Below are positions 22,801 to 33,521 of a stretch of DNA of 64,000 nt, in pieces. The DNA is from Anniella stebbinsi. Taxonomy: Eukaryota > Chordata > Lepidosauria > Squamata > Anniellidae. Made by a program: the position numbers and the translations under genes. The stretch's first letter is position 1; each line of letters opens with the position of its first letter. The DNA is taken from contig JARDYH010000007.1 of NCBI GenBank assembly GCA_029215795.1, positions 95,247,263 to 95,311,262 on the forward strand. The letters run 5' to 3'. The notes under the pieces were generated by a model. The model was not told where the DNA came from, did no database searches, and worked only from the letters and a program-made list of their open reading frames with translations.

Positions 22801-25800
22801 GAAGTCGACCTTCTCGAAACGGGACTTATCTTGGATTCCTGTCATTATGTATAATTAGATGGATATAATTTGTATGGATAAATATGTACTATTATTTGAT
22901 GTAAATTAACTTGGGGTGCAATTACCCAGTGCATTTTAAACTGAGATGTTTAAAAAGCATGGTTTTTGTCTACTGTCCTATTACTTTATTAAAAAGCATG
23001 TTTTTGTCTACTGTCCTATTACTTTATTGGTTGTTACAGCAGCAGGTGAATTCTAACTTCTACTTTAAATTTGGTTACCAGTGAGGCCATATGCTAGCAG
23101 TCAAATCTGATTTCTATACTTGCATGTTATGACATGGTAAAAAAAGTTTAGTAGTGGTTGCTATTGGTGCGGTTGTGTGCTTTGACACTCTCTATTGTTT
23201 ATCAATACAACTGCGGCCTTCTTTTTTGTGGTGTTAGCTTTTCTCTTGGGACATTTCTGCTTACCTTGAACCTCAAAGGAGCCGTTGTCATTTGGGGCAC
23301 TCCGGACTTTGTCTGCCAGCTGCTCTCTCTTTATTTTCACTTTCTCCTTCTGTGTGCACAAGGGGAAGACAAAAATGACACCTAGAGTAACTGAAGACTG
23401 GGGAGTTCATCCAATGATCGGTTTTGGATGACACACTCTGGCTTGTCTTGGGTTATTTATCCCACAATCAGCCACAGCACCCATGGGTGCTAGGTTGCAT
23501 ATGCAACCCCCACTCAGGGGTTGTCATGTCATGCAAATCCTGTGAATGTGGGTTATGTGAGCGCTAAACAATCCTTGCATAGCCCTAAAATAGACCATTG
23601 TTAAACTCTCACATAATGTATGCTTGCTGGGTTTGCAACAACCCTCAAGTGGTGGGTTAAATCATAGAATAGTAGAGTTGGAAGGGGCCTATAGGGCCAT
23701 CAAGTCCAAACCTCTGTTCAATGCAGGAATTCACCTTAAAGCATCCCTGACAGATGGTTGTCCAGCTGCCTCTTGAATGCCTCTAATGTGGGAGAGCCCA
23801 CCACCTCCCTAGGTCATTGGTTCCATTGGCGTATTGCTCTAACAGTCAGGAAGTTTTTCCTGTTGTCCAGACGGAATCTGGCTTCCTGTAACTTCAGCCC
23901 ATTATTCCGTGTCCTGCACTTTGGGTTGATCAAGAAGAGATCCTGGCCCTCCTCTGTGTGACAACCTTTCAAGTATTTCAAGAGTGCGATCATGTCTCCC
24001 CTCAATCATCTCTTCTCCAGGCTAAATATGCCTAGTTCTTTCAATCTCTCCTCATAGGGCTTTGTTTCCAGACCCCTTATCATCCTCGTTGCCCTCCTCT
24101 GACCACATTCCAGATTGTCTGCATCCTTCTTGAAGTGTGGTACCCAGAACTGGACACGATACTCAAGATGGGGCCTAACTAGTGCTGAATAGAGGGGAAC
24201 CAGTACCTAGTGCGATTTGGAAGCTATACTTCTATTAATGCAGTCCAAAATAGCATTTGCTTTTTTTGCAGCCACATCACACTGTCGGCTCATATTCAGC
24301 TTGTGATCTATCTACAAGAATTCCAAGATCCTTCTCGCTTATCGTATTGATTAGCCAAGTATCCCCCATCTTGTAACTGTGCATTTGGTTTCTTTTTCCT
24401 GGGTGTAGAACTTGGCATTTATCCCTATTAAATTTCATTCTGTTGTTTTCAGCCCAGCGCTCCAGTCTATCAAGATCACTTTGGAGTTTGTTTCTGTCTT
24501 CCAGGGTATTAGTGATCCCACCCAATTTTGTGTCGTCTGTAAATTTGTTAAGCATTCCCTGCACCTCCTCGTCCAAATCATTAATAAAAATGTTGAAGAG
24601 CACTGGGCCCAGGACTGAGCCCTGCGGTACCCCACTCGTTACCTCCCCCTAGTGTGAAAAGGTACCATTGATAAGTACTCTTTGAGTCCAATTCTGTAGC
24701 CAACTGTGGATCCACCTAATAGTTGTTCCGTCTAGCCCACTTTTTACTAGTTTGTTAATCAGAATGTCATGGGGCACTTTGTCAAAAGTTTTGCTGAAGT
24801 CAAGATATACTATATCCACAGCATTGCCATAGTCCACAAGGGAGGTTACCCGATCAAAAAATGAGATCAGATTAGTCTGACAAGATTTGCGGTGGATTTG
24901 TGGTGGTTGAAGACCACTGATTTAACTTGCTTGCCTACAGGCAGAAATTGTGTTTTTATGGCATTTAAACCACTATACAAATAGTAAAGCATGGAAGAGG
25001 GGGAAATGAATGATTTTGAAAGGAGGTTTGCCCCAAATCCCAAGGAAAGAACTGACCTGGCTTGCCATTTCCAGAGACAGCATCCTTCTTACAACATCGT
25101 CCACCCTGCAGGAAAGAACAGAGTTCCTGGATTACTTGGCTTCCCAGCTTAATGTTTTGGAAGAAGTCTCAAGTGATCTTAAAATGAAAAGAATTGCAGT
25201 ATTCCAGGAGAGTGAGGCAGGTGAAGACTACCTTAGGGCCTGCCTCAGCTGGACTCCCCATGCCACCTGCCAAATTAGACTGAACAATGTCAGCCGGGCT
25301 GAGGTGAGAGCTCTTCACTCTCTCCATCCCCTCCTGAAAGCCAAATAAGTTATTCAGCCTGTTAGTGAATGGCTAAAGAGGCTTGTCTCCGAATAAGGTA
25401 TCCAGACCCCCAATTATTGGCTAAGGAGGCTCACCTCACATATCTCCAAGGGATGGGGGAGGGAGGTTAAACCAGAGGGGTTTTACTGTGGTCATTGTCT
25501 TCTTTCTTGGCTTTGTCTACCTGTGGCAACTAGCCTCTAGGCTTGTGAGGTTCTTAGGTCCTGGATTGGGCCCTGTCCTATAGGAAGACCTTTCCTAGGT
25601 AAAGTATAGAATAGGGACAGGTATTGCTTTGTTATTTTTGCCTGCAGCATTGTTCCAAACCGCTTCCCTGGTTCCTCTTGGTTTTCTCTGATATTTGTTC
25701 ACCTTTGTTCACCCTTCCCTTCTTTACTGTAAATAAACTTCAAATCTATTTCAAAGTTTATGTGTGTGCTTTGTTCCAGGTAAAGCCCCAGGACTAAGTT

Positions 25801-26746
25801 CAGAGACTTCTGTTTGGTCTTGGTTTAGAGCTTTTGGCTTGGGGCTTGAAATAGAGGGTCTCAGCTTGAACACTTATTTCTGTGCCCCAAGTGTGTCCTC
25901 AAAGGTCTGAGAGTCCCCTGTCTCAAGCTGAGGTGCATGTAAGGAGGGGGTTGCAATCCACTGGTATTTTTTTCTTCCCCCTGCCTCCCTTGCAGGGAGT
26001 TTGGGCAACCCCCTTCCTCCCCTTCACACTAATACTTTAGAACCAGTCTCAAGAGATCTTAAGATCAAAGGGATGAAATTTAGTCCTGACAGCATTATTT
26101 TGTCACAGAACATTAATCTAGAAATGAATGTGGGGATGGAGGGCTATTTCAACAGGCTCCCGCCATTATCTGAGGGCCTCAGTGCTTGCATCTTGGGACC
26201 CCTTTCTCCTCCCCATTGCAAATTTGGCAGGGGGCAGAGCTGAAGGCAGCCCCACATTGTTCAAGTACTGAGTGGCTTTGTTATTTCCTCCAACACACAC
26301 GGCCTTTGTTGCGATTCATAGTCCTTCCCCTTGACTCTGAAAACCTTACTTGTCTACAACTGGGACATTGGCATAATCTTTCTTCAGCATTGTAGGAAGC
26401 AGGTCATCCAAATGGCTGGGGATTTCTGCAAAATAAATAAATAAATAAATAAAATAAAATGCTGTTAAGAACACAACAGTGGTCTTGGTAGATTGCTCTA
26501 CTCCAGTGTACAGTCTCCAACAACAACCTACAAGATGGTTTCTGGAGAGACTGCAAGGTTTTTAGCAACTCCAAGTAGTTAAAGGGAGGGATGCATATTG
26601 TGAGGGTTAGATAGGGATTCTAAATGAGAAAGGCTTGGTGGCTCAGAGGAAGCTGGCTTGGCAATTTCCTGGGCCAAAAGAACATGTTGTGTGTGTGTGT
26701 TGTTCCCCGCCTCGATCCGTTGGGAGAGGCGGGTGATAAATAAATA

Positions 26747-26784
<38 letters not shown>

Positions 26785-29700
26785 GGGGGGGGGTCGGTAA
26801 CACTACCAATCAGCTTTTATTTCCCCATCAAAATAGATCAGGACTTGCTATTAAAGACAATCGTGGAATGCCCTCAACACCTGGACCCCAAACATTTCAG
26901 GTGATGGTCTTTTGCCAGACCAACTGTGCACAGCAGAAAGCACAGAATACAACCTCAGATCAACCTAGAACACAAACCTTGCTTCCTTTTCCGGACAGGC
27001 CTGGCATAGTCCCTGGCTGTTTGAAGGAGGCGGCTCTTACCTACACACAGAAAAGTATCAATGTTATTATATGCCCAGGACCAATTCAACTTAACATACT
27101 AATGCAACACAGGAGCATTTTCCTCCTGGAAAGTAATTCGAAACAGAATGTCGTTTCCACATCACTTCTCTGACATTATGCAGCCCTATCACTCTGAGAG
27201 GTGTGTAAGTAAATTGAATGGCCCACTTTTGAACAAGCATCCTGTTTTCTGCCCCATTGTTACGCGCTGCATAGCACGTGGGGAATGAAGGGACAGAGGT
27301 GGCATAAGTTGCTTCCACTCCACACCTCCAACAAAGCTGTTACAATAGCACAGTGGGCTGTTAGGGTACTTCAAAAAGGCAGGAGGAAAGGTGTTTAAAG
27401 CACAATATTATACATGTCCACTGGAAATACGCTCAGGAGAGTTCAAAGGGGTTTACTTCCAGTTACGTGGACATAGGATTGCGGTGTTAGAGTCACGCCA
27501 ACGTTTCCTTTGGGCTGGAGCAACAGCAGACCAACTTCTGCACATCAGAACTTTAACTATTTGCAGTACCCAGTTCTTCTCTATTACTAGTTTCAATACA
27601 ACGGCATTCCTGCTGGTGACACCCAATACAAGGTGAAACAATGGCTAGAACGTCTTGCCCAGAGAACTACTAAGGACGTAAGAAAAGCTGTGCTGGATCA
27701 GGCAAGAGCCTGTCTAGTCCAGCCTTCAGTTTGCGCAGTGGCCAAATGGGAGCCCACAAGCAGAGCACGAATGCAACAACAACTGGCATATAGCAGCACC
27801 TTCCCCCTAATACGGATGATATCAGCCCTGTTTTGTATTGTATTGTGGTGGCTTTGGTACTGCTGCATTTTAAAGATTACCTGATATTATTTCGGGGGGG
27901 GGGGAGAGCTATGTTAGTCTGTAGCAACAAAGAGACTTGTGGCACCTTAAAGTATTGGTCTGTTCTAAAACGGCTGTACGATGTCGCATTCTATAGGTGA
28001 CTTTGTAACTTTCTTCATAAGATTTCAGATGGTCTAATACTTTTCCCTCCTCTCTCTAGGGTTTAAAGTATATGAGCAAAGAAAACAAAATACTGTTTCC
28101 TCTTTTAGCAAAACATTTTGTCTCTTCATTGGAAATCCTGACATGCAATGTAATGACCTTTCTGTATTAGTTCGGTAAACCAGCTGCATAGATGAGGTAC
28201 AACCATAAACAAATCCCACCCAAAATTATCCCACGTGCACTTTTTTTTCAGGACAGCATTCTCTATTAAAAATGCAAAATCTAGAACTAATTAAGTGGAT
28301 CTGATAAGATGGTGACCTTTTTTGTTTTTTTTATATAATACTTTAAAGAACTACAAATGTAAATTACCTTTTTTGTTAAGAGAACTGGCAGAAAGATGTT
28401 CAGCATGAAACATTAACATGAAACACTATTGTCTCTCTAATATCTGATCATACCAAAATATAGGCAGATATATGCGATATGTCATAGGTTTTTCACTACC
28501 AAAGTTACTTCCTCAGTCTTCTTCCACATCACTAAGAACTGGTAACAATCTTGCTACTTCTGCAATGCTTTCAAACCACAGTAAAAACAATACTGTACAG
28601 TTGTAAAGGACACACTGTGTTCCAAGCCAAAGATGATGTCAATACACTCATTGGGCCTGTTAAAACAACATGCTAAGTCATGGTTAGGCCGCTAACCATT
28701 TTTGCAGCAAATGGTTAGTGTGTTTAAACTGTACTTATATAGCCGCCATTGTTAGGAATGGTTCACATGACACGCTAAGTCATGGTTCACACAACATGCT
28801 AAGCCATAATGTTTAGCTCAAAATGCTTAACCACCATGGCTTAGCATGTCATCTGAACAGGGTCACTGTGATCTTTGGTGATTTGTTCTTGCTGTCCTAA
28901 CAGTGATGCCCACTGTTTTTAATTGGGGACTGCCCAGAGAGCCTCAGCTATTGGGCAGTATAAAAATGTAATAAATAATAAATGTCTAATATATACATAA
29001 ATAGGTAAAAATCAGGCACTTTAATCACCCTACTTTTTTCACCATACAAGGGCATGCTCAAAATAATTTGCAGTGCAAACTTATTCATGTCTACTTAAGA
29101 GTAATTTCTATTGAGCTCAACGGGGCTTGATGTCAGATATACAAACAAGGCTGGTGAGGGAGGAATAAAACCATGGTTGAGAGCATGTTCTTCCTGATGG
29201 GTGGAACATGCAGACAGATGCAGAAGCAGCTTTGGGGGCATATCTGGGGATGGAACAGGTCCAGAGATCTGTTAATTCCCAATGGTGCAAAAACCTCGGC
29301 AGGCCCACGAAGGCACCGAAGCCCCAGCCAGGAGTCGCTGCGGCCACTCGCCATCTCCGTTGCCCTGGCAGCGGGAGGGCCCCCCCCCCCACTGCATCGC
29401 GGGGTGCGGGCCACGGCACGGGGGGGAGCGGAGGGCGGGCGAGAGGAGAGGAGGGGGGCGACGACGACACGCATTCTCCTGGCCTCCTCCGCTCCGTTGA
29501 CCCAGGACTTATGCAGATTGTGGTCCTCCAGGCCTTTTGGCCGACAACTCCCCTGATCGCTGGCTAAGGCGCACGGGAGCTGCAGGCCAAGGCACCGCCG
29601 CCCCACAGGGCAGAAGCGCGGCACGCCTTCCAGCCCAGCCGCCCTGCCTGCCGCAGCTGCCACGGGCTCCGCGGCGGAGTTTGGCGAGCACGGGGCCCCT

Positions 29701-30110
29701 GCCGGTCGCGGGACCCTCGGGCGGGCCTAAGGGAGGCGGGGCACCGCATGGCCCGGGTAGCCTCCAGGGCCTGGCACGCCTGGCTGCCCGCCCGCCTCTG
29801 CGCGCTCGGGCGGAGGTCGGGCCGGGTCTCCGGGCGCCTGGCAGCCGAGCAGCGCCCCGCCACCAGCCCCGCAGCGGACGCGCAGTCCGAGCGGCCGGGC
29901 TCGAGCCCGTGTCCTTGGGAGACGGGCCCTGGGGGGCCCAGCGGCGGCGCGGAAGACTGCCACGCGAATGGGAGGCCGTGTGGCCGGGACCGAACTACGC
30001 GAGACGAGGCCCTGCCCCCCTCCCGCCGGCCCCGCCTTACTCGGCGCCCCCCGCGCCGCCGCTACATCCAGGCCGAGGCGGCGCCCCGCGCGCAACAGCA
30101 GCAGCAGCAT
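16691..30110 (-). CDS. MRPS15: MRPS15, mitochondrial small-subunit ribosomal protein uS15m (7 coding exons)
   Basis: A nuclear gene for the mitochondrial ribosomal protein of the S15 family, which binds small-subunit rRNA. Seven exons join without phase conflict: 30110-30041, 26425-26350, 25105-25057, 23349-23265, 20922-20864, 19612-19421 and 16810-16691. They give 216 residues. Family blocks in order are [13 protein letters not shown] (about 29-41), [15 protein letters not shown] (50-64), [15 protein letters not shown] (66-80), [12 protein letters not shown] (99-110), [14 protein letters not shown] (about 137-150) and [12 protein letters not shown] (about 167-178). Human MRPS15 has 257 residues; most of the difference is a shorter N-terminal leader here. 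That leader ([20 protein letters not shown]) is basic and free of acidic residues apart from one Asp, fitting a mitochondrial presequence. The neighbours CSF3R (upstream) and OSCP1 (downstream) are as in human. Confidence 0.95.
17916..18488 (+). mobile_element. Solo LTR with perfect 5-bp target duplication
   Basis: 573 bases starting TGTCATCACC and ending CCACGACA (TG...CA ends), flanked on both sides by CTATG (17911-17915 and 18489-18493). An AATAAA at about 18413 fits the U3-R-U5 order. The element lies in MRPS15 intron 6. An open frame inside (Glu/Ser-rich) is LTR sequence, not a host gene. No internal region is present, so this is a product of LTR-LTR recombination. Gypsy or ERV origin is not resolved. 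Confidence 0.88.
19114..19206 (-). mobile_element. CR1 3'-end fragment
   Basis: The same CR1 3' sequence as at 5671 and 23661 (TCATAGAATAGTAGAGCTGG), about 90 bases, in MRPS15 intron 6. Confidence 0.75.
19421..19612 (-). CDS. MRPS15: MRPS15 coding exon 6 (S15 core)
   Basis: 192 nt, phase 0 at both ends, between a TTCTCTAG acceptor and donor GTATGC. It encodes 64 residues including [20 protein letters not shown] and [14 protein letters not shown], the most conserved part of the protein. Confidence 0.96.
20195..20825 (+). mobile_element. L1 LINE 3' end (ORF2 C-terminus)
   Basis: Antisense to MRPS15 in intron 5. The plus frame [18 protein letters not shown] and [17 protein letters not shown] up to FIKY is the ORF2 C-terminal signature, related to the L1 at 45697. 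It ends in an A/T-rich tail. Confidence 0.75.
20864..20922 (-). CDS. MRPS15: MRPS15 coding exon 5
   Basis: 59 nt between a GTTGTAG acceptor and donor GTAATA. It reads [19 protein letters not shown], corresponding to human ALSVKIRSYEEHLEKHRK. Confidence 0.93.
21265..22235 (-). mobile_element. LINE/SINE-type repeat split by a MITE
   Basis: Starts with (TTAA)n and a tail like an L2-group 3' end (CACTCAAGGCGGCTTAC), then reads as retroelement 3' sequence on the minus strand. The palindromic MITE at 21577-21885 is inserted inside it, shown by its target duplication. Confidence 0.5.
21577..21885. mobile_element. Palindromic MITE, hAT-type (copy 1)
   Basis: 309 bases, nearly a perfect inverted repeat from TAGGCTGACCATATGAAAAG to its complement. 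It is flanked by a perfect 8-bp duplication CCAAACAT (21569-21576 and 21886-21893). The 8-bp duplication and terminal repeats place it in the hAT superfamily as a non-autonomous element. A second copy is at 61001. Confidence 0.88.
22522..22979. repeat. 458-bp nested palindrome
   Basis: Outer arms 22522-22556 and 22945-22979 (AGGACAGTAGACAAAAACCA and its complement). Middle arms 22583-22632 and 22884-22933 pair over about 50 bases. An inner hairpin forms between 22633-22663 and 22738-22769 (GTAAGAGCAACAACCGTGGG and its complement). An unpaired 114-base segment (22770-22883) holds TGACGAAGTCGACCTTCTCG. It is a foldback element of unknown family in MRPS15 intron 4. Confidence 0.75.
22951..23028. 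repeat. Tandem duplication of about 38 bp
   Basis: Two adjacent copies of AAAAAGCATG(G)TTTTTGTCTA plus CTGTCCTATTACTTTATT, overlapping the right end of the palindrome at 22522-22979. Confidence 0.85.
23265..23349 (-). CDS. MRPS15: MRPS15 coding exon 4
   Basis: 85 nt between a CACACAG acceptor and donor GTAAGC. It encodes [15 protein letters not shown] followed by [13 protein letters not shown] and one base of a Val codon. The basic, helical character matches the start of the S15 fold region. Confidence 0.92.
23661..24900 (-). mobile_element. CR1 LINE, 5'-truncated, with decayed RT
   Basis: A minus-strand reverse transcriptase remnant in MRPS15 intron 3. [19 protein letters not shown] (motif A), [22 protein letters not shown] (catalytic box) and [14 protein letters not shown] then EKDLGILVD are CR1 blocks spread over two frames. 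The 3' UTR runs to TCATAGAATAGTAGAGTTGG at 23661. Confidence 0.88.
25057..25105 (-). CDS. MRPS15: MRPS15 coding exon 3
   Basis: 49 nt between a TCCTGCAG acceptor and donor GTCAGT. It reads [16 protein letters not shown], the counterpart of human VDDVVKRLLSLEMANK. The exon is too short to stand out except by homology and splice sites. Confidence 0.93.
25480..26028 (+). mobile_element. LTR-like repeat, copy A
   Basis: Shares with copy B (33522-34202) the blocks CTGTCCTAT, GTAAATAAACTT followed by TGTGTGCTT, CTGAGAGTCC and a CCTTCACA end. The left boundary is not clear. It lies between MRPS15 exons 2 and 3. Confidence 0.5.
26350..26425 (-). CDS. MRPS15: MRPS15 coding exon 2
   Basis: 76 nt between a TTTTGCAG acceptor and donor GTAAGG. 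It reads [18 protein letters not shown] then NVPVVD, closely matching avian and human MRPS15. It ends with the first two bases of a Lys codon completed by exon 3. Confidence 0.93.
26700..26783 (+). mobile_element. L2-like LINE 3' tail with (ATT)n
   Basis: GTTCCCCGCCTCGATCCGTT to TAAATAAATATATT(ATT)n, the same tail as at 13650. Confidence 0.75.
27655..27790 (+). repeat. Dispersed repeat fragment (SINE-like)
   Basis: AAGAAAAGCTGTGCTGGATC to CAGTGGCCAAATGGGAG resembles a widespread amniote short repeat. This is a pattern memory only; the ends are not defined. Confidence 0.35.
28640..28865. repeat. Foldback repeat with 'catgctaagccatggtt' blocks
   Basis: Alternating direct and inverted copies of CATGCTAAGTCATGGTT and AACCACCATGGCTTAGCATG. 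Related sequence occurs at 2740-2960, 43730-43925 and 45085-45300, suggesting one MITE family with GGTTC-type ends. Confidence 0.55.
28915..28985 (+). repeat. LINE-type 3' tail
   Basis: GAGCCTCAGCTATTGGGCAG then TATAAAAATGTAATAAATA. The same tail type occurs at 52840-52890 (plus), and in reverse at 47225-47270 and 52945-52995. Confidence 0.55.
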
Positions 30111-30450
30111 CTTCCTCCTCCTTCCGCTCACCCCCTGGGCGCCGCCATCTTGCACGCTCCCACCAGGCGGCCGGAGCGAGCGCCGAGGGCATCGATTGGC
30201 AGCCTACGCGCCGCGGCCAATGGGAGGCGGCCGAGGCGGCCCGCCCCTCGGGTGAGTGACAGTCCACGCAGCTGGCCGGTTGTGCGCGCTTCAGCGGGTT
30301 TGCAAAGGGGAGATGCGAGGCAAGGACCTCGGAGCGGGTGTGCTGGAGAGCAGCAGGGGCTCAGCTGGGCCCGCGTTGCCCGCTCCGCCTGTGACTTTCC
30401 ACCCCCTGACCCTTTGAACTAAGTGTGCGGGAAGGGGACTGCTTGGGAGC
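29300..30450. promoter_or_regulatory. MRPS15: CpG island promoter of MRPS15
   Basis: A GC-rich, CpG-dense block around the MRPS15 first exon. A YY1-type element (minus strand CAAGATGGCGGC, 30141-30152) sits about 35 bases upstream of the ATG, where such elements often mark the start site of ribosomal and mitochondrial protein genes. CCAAT boxes lie at 30195-30199 (minus) and 30217-30221 (plus). Open frames on both strands here follow from the base composition. Confidence 0.78.
30041..30110 (-). CDS. MRPS15: MRPS15 coding exon 1 (mitochondrial leader)
   Basis: 70 nt: 23 codons plus one base, then donor GTAAGG. The phase fits exon 2 exactly (A + AA = Lys). The ATG lies in the CpG island about 36 bases below a YY1-type element. 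An out-of-frame ATG 36 bases upstream opens only a 6-codon frame. The assignment rests on phase, position and leader character, since presequences are not conserved. Confidence 0.78.
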
Positions 30451-30984
30451 TGCCGCGTGCTCCACCCCGGGGCAGGCAAGGCTGCCACCTCCTGAGCAGG
30501 GCCCGGTCCGTGGTGCTCGGCCTTGGGCTGGCAGTGGCTCTCCCAGGTCCTGTCTGAGGTGCTCCTCCAGGTTTTGAACGCCCCCCCCCCTGGATTTTGG
30601 CACGAGAAGCTCTCCTGCCCCGCTTTCCACGGGGGGGTGGCGTGGGGGGGCAACACCCTAGCCAGGTGGCGTCTTCTGCGGCAGGCCCCCCCAGCGTAGT
30701 GCCCATGGGCTCCACCGCACTACCTGCCCCATCTGGTTTTTATTGTACTTTCTTAGATCTTCCGGCCATTTGATTTTACCAGGGAGGCTGGCATGCTGCA
30801 AAGCACAGAGACGACTTCCAGGGCCACCTGGGCCCCAGAGACATTCCCCCCCCCCCCCCAATGAAAACGGTGGGTAGCTGAAGCCCCGAATGCCCAGCTG
30901 CCCAGGAAAAAGGAGCTGGGGAAAGTGCAGAATCCTGGGGGCTAGAGAGAGTGCTGCGAAGAACGGGGGTGTTTTGCTGTGAAG

Positions 30985-31250
30985 CGGTTTGCCTTCTGTG
31001 AAATGGGCATCTTGTGCATTGTGAGGGCCGCTGCTCTGCTTTGTACTCGGGTTCTTGGCTGAGTCACTTGACTCCACGGCCCATCAGTTTGCCTTCTGTG
31101 AAATGGGTGCTGGAGCAGAAGACTTCAGCGGGTGGGTTTCTGTTTGGAAGCTCAGATCCCACCTGTACTTTGTACTTAGATTCTTGGGGCAAGTTTCTCT
31201 TCTGTTTCTGTCCCTCGTTTGCCTTCTGGGAAATGCACAGCATGACAGAC
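30985..31250 (+). repeat. Three MIR-like segments in tandem
   Basis: GTTTGCCTTCTGTGAAATGG occurs at about 30988 and 31089, with a variant near 31218. Each is preceded or followed by a 'TTCTTGG...AGTCACTT' type block, as in the MIR 3' half. This could be old MIRs or a local triplication. Confidence 0.4.
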
Positions 31251-33521
31251 GTTTTGTGAGAGCACCTACAAATCCCTCAAGATTCCAGCTGTGCCCACTG
31301 AACCCAAAAAGTTGGGGATCCCAGCCCATTGTGCCTGGCAGGGGCTGTGCAGAATCCCGGACAGAGAGAGGTCTTTCCTGACCCCCTGCTGTCTGAGAAC
31401 CTTTCTTTTAGCTGCATATTGCACCCACAGCCTCCTGCCTCAGAGCCTCGGGGTGACAGCAGCTTGCCATGGCAGGGGGCTTCCTCAGCCCTACTGCCTG
31501 AGTCCCTTTATGATGACATCCTGGATTGTGAAGTGGACCAGGAGTCTTCTGGTGTTTCACCAACTGAGCTATGGGCCCTCCTTTTCCTCATGGGAGTCCT
31601 ATTTCTATTTCATGTTCAGTGGCCCCTAATTTAGGGCTGCTGTTGTGAGGGATTGTGGGTTCATGTCTGAAGTTCTTTAGCACCACAGGGGCATTGCTTT
31701 TCCACAGGGAATGGAAGTGGATGAAAGTGGGAGTTGCAGACAAACATGATCCAGCAATACTCTTCTGCATGGCCAAGATCCTCCATTAATGCTTATTCAG
31801 AAGCAAGTTCAGCCATTTCCAATGTTAATTAAAAGTTTCCTTCTGTAGGTTCAGCCTATTTTACTGCTTGAAGAGCACAGGTGATTAGCCTCTGAATCAC
31901 CCTCTCTTAATTGCCTCCATGTAAGTTTCTGTTGGGGGGGCGTGCAGATAGGTTTTAATGAGTTCCTTCTGCATTTCCCCCCTTTTTAGAGCAAAATAGC
32001 ACTATATCACTATAAAAAATGATCAGAAAAAAAGATAAAACCAGTAATTAAAGCATCCTCCCACTACAGCAGCAGAAACTGACACTGGGGTAGTTAAGAG
32101 AGGTTATTCAAGGGAACAGTAAAAGGGCTACTCAAAACTAATATCCTTCCTTTGTTCATCCTCCTTCCTCTCCCCCATTCTAAAAACTAAAATAAAAAAA
32201 ATTATCTCTGCGCCTCCGAACCTCCCCCCACTATTTTAAAAAAAGAAATTAAAAAATAAAACCTTACCAGAGGAGAGCTGATGCTCCCAGCCACCCCTCC
32301 AGCTACCACTGGGGAGGCACAGGCACAGCAGCGGTGGCAAGAAAAGCCGCCTTGACGCTCCTTCTGGTGTAGATGGCTGGAAGGAGTGTCAATACGGGCC
32401 ACGTTGTCGCCACCGCTGCCGCAATGCCATCCAGGCGCTGTGAAGAGGAGGGCACAGTGGAATGTGCTGCCATTTCCTGCTGTCTGCAGGAAAAGTGGCA
32501 CAATATAAATGGCCCCTGAATGGGCCACATTGTTGTAAAAATCTGAACAGATCTATGATTTTCATCCCAAAACACGTCCATTTCCCCTGACACGCATCTT
32601 ACATGCATCTTACATGCATCCTACATGTGTTCGCTGACACGCACACCCAAACTGTCCACACACAGCACCCCAAAGCCCCATTCCCCACTGCCTGTCCATT
32701 GTATCCATTTCTGCAAAAGTCAAGCTGCTTGCAAGAGATTTGGCAGCACAAGAACTAGGAGCTTGTCAAAATCGCCATTGCTCCTTCTTCTCCAGGTCAG
32801 ACTCCATTATGCACAATCAGAAACACATGTAGACTACCTGACTTAGAGGAACCAGGAGTGTGACTCATCCAGATGTGACCATAGCACACCTGGAGAGGGA
32901 CAAAATGACCATATAAGGGAATGATAGAAGTGAAGAGACGTTGCAAAGCATCTCTGGGTACAAGTAAAATAGCACATGGCAATGCAATGCCACGTCTGGC
33001 CACTACTCAGGTCTACTTGGGAGTAGCGGTAGCCGGAAATGATGTTTTTGGGGCTGTAAACCAATGGGATGAGGGCTAATGTCATGTGACATCTGAAGTA
33101 TAAAAGTATTTGTTTGAACCTTGGTGCGGGGTGACTCTGGAAAGCAGCATTAGCGTCCAGAGGTCACCTATTCTGTGCAGAATAAAATCAGTTTCCAAAG
33201 CTTCAAGAGGTCTTTCATCAAGTGTATCATATCTGGACTTTGGACACTTGGAAATATCATAATTTATGCAACAACATGGTTGTTGCTGCTTCCTCTTTCT
33301 TGCCCCGAGGGATGGTAGGGAAATGCAAAAATCCACCCTTCTGATGATGCTCATCGACAGACAGGAAGTACTGAGTTCAAGGAAACGCTTCTTTAGCACG
33401 TTGTCTATCCGCACTAGATAGCTCGTGTCAAGAAATCCGTTTTCTTTGTGTGGTCTCTGTGCCGTCTGTTAAAACTCTGTTTTGTGAAGATGGGTTTGCA
33501 CATACGCCTCTTGCTTGCATG

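Noticed and set aside
23161..23385. Plus-strand frame overlapping MRPS15 exon 4
   Set aside because: It is the antisense shadow of a real exon with homology on the minus strand.
29282..30422. Long plus- and minus-strand frames in the MRPS15 CpG island (e.g. a plus frame over 29537-30259)
   Set aside because: Composition artefacts. Only the short minus-strand first exon fits MRPS15 by phase.
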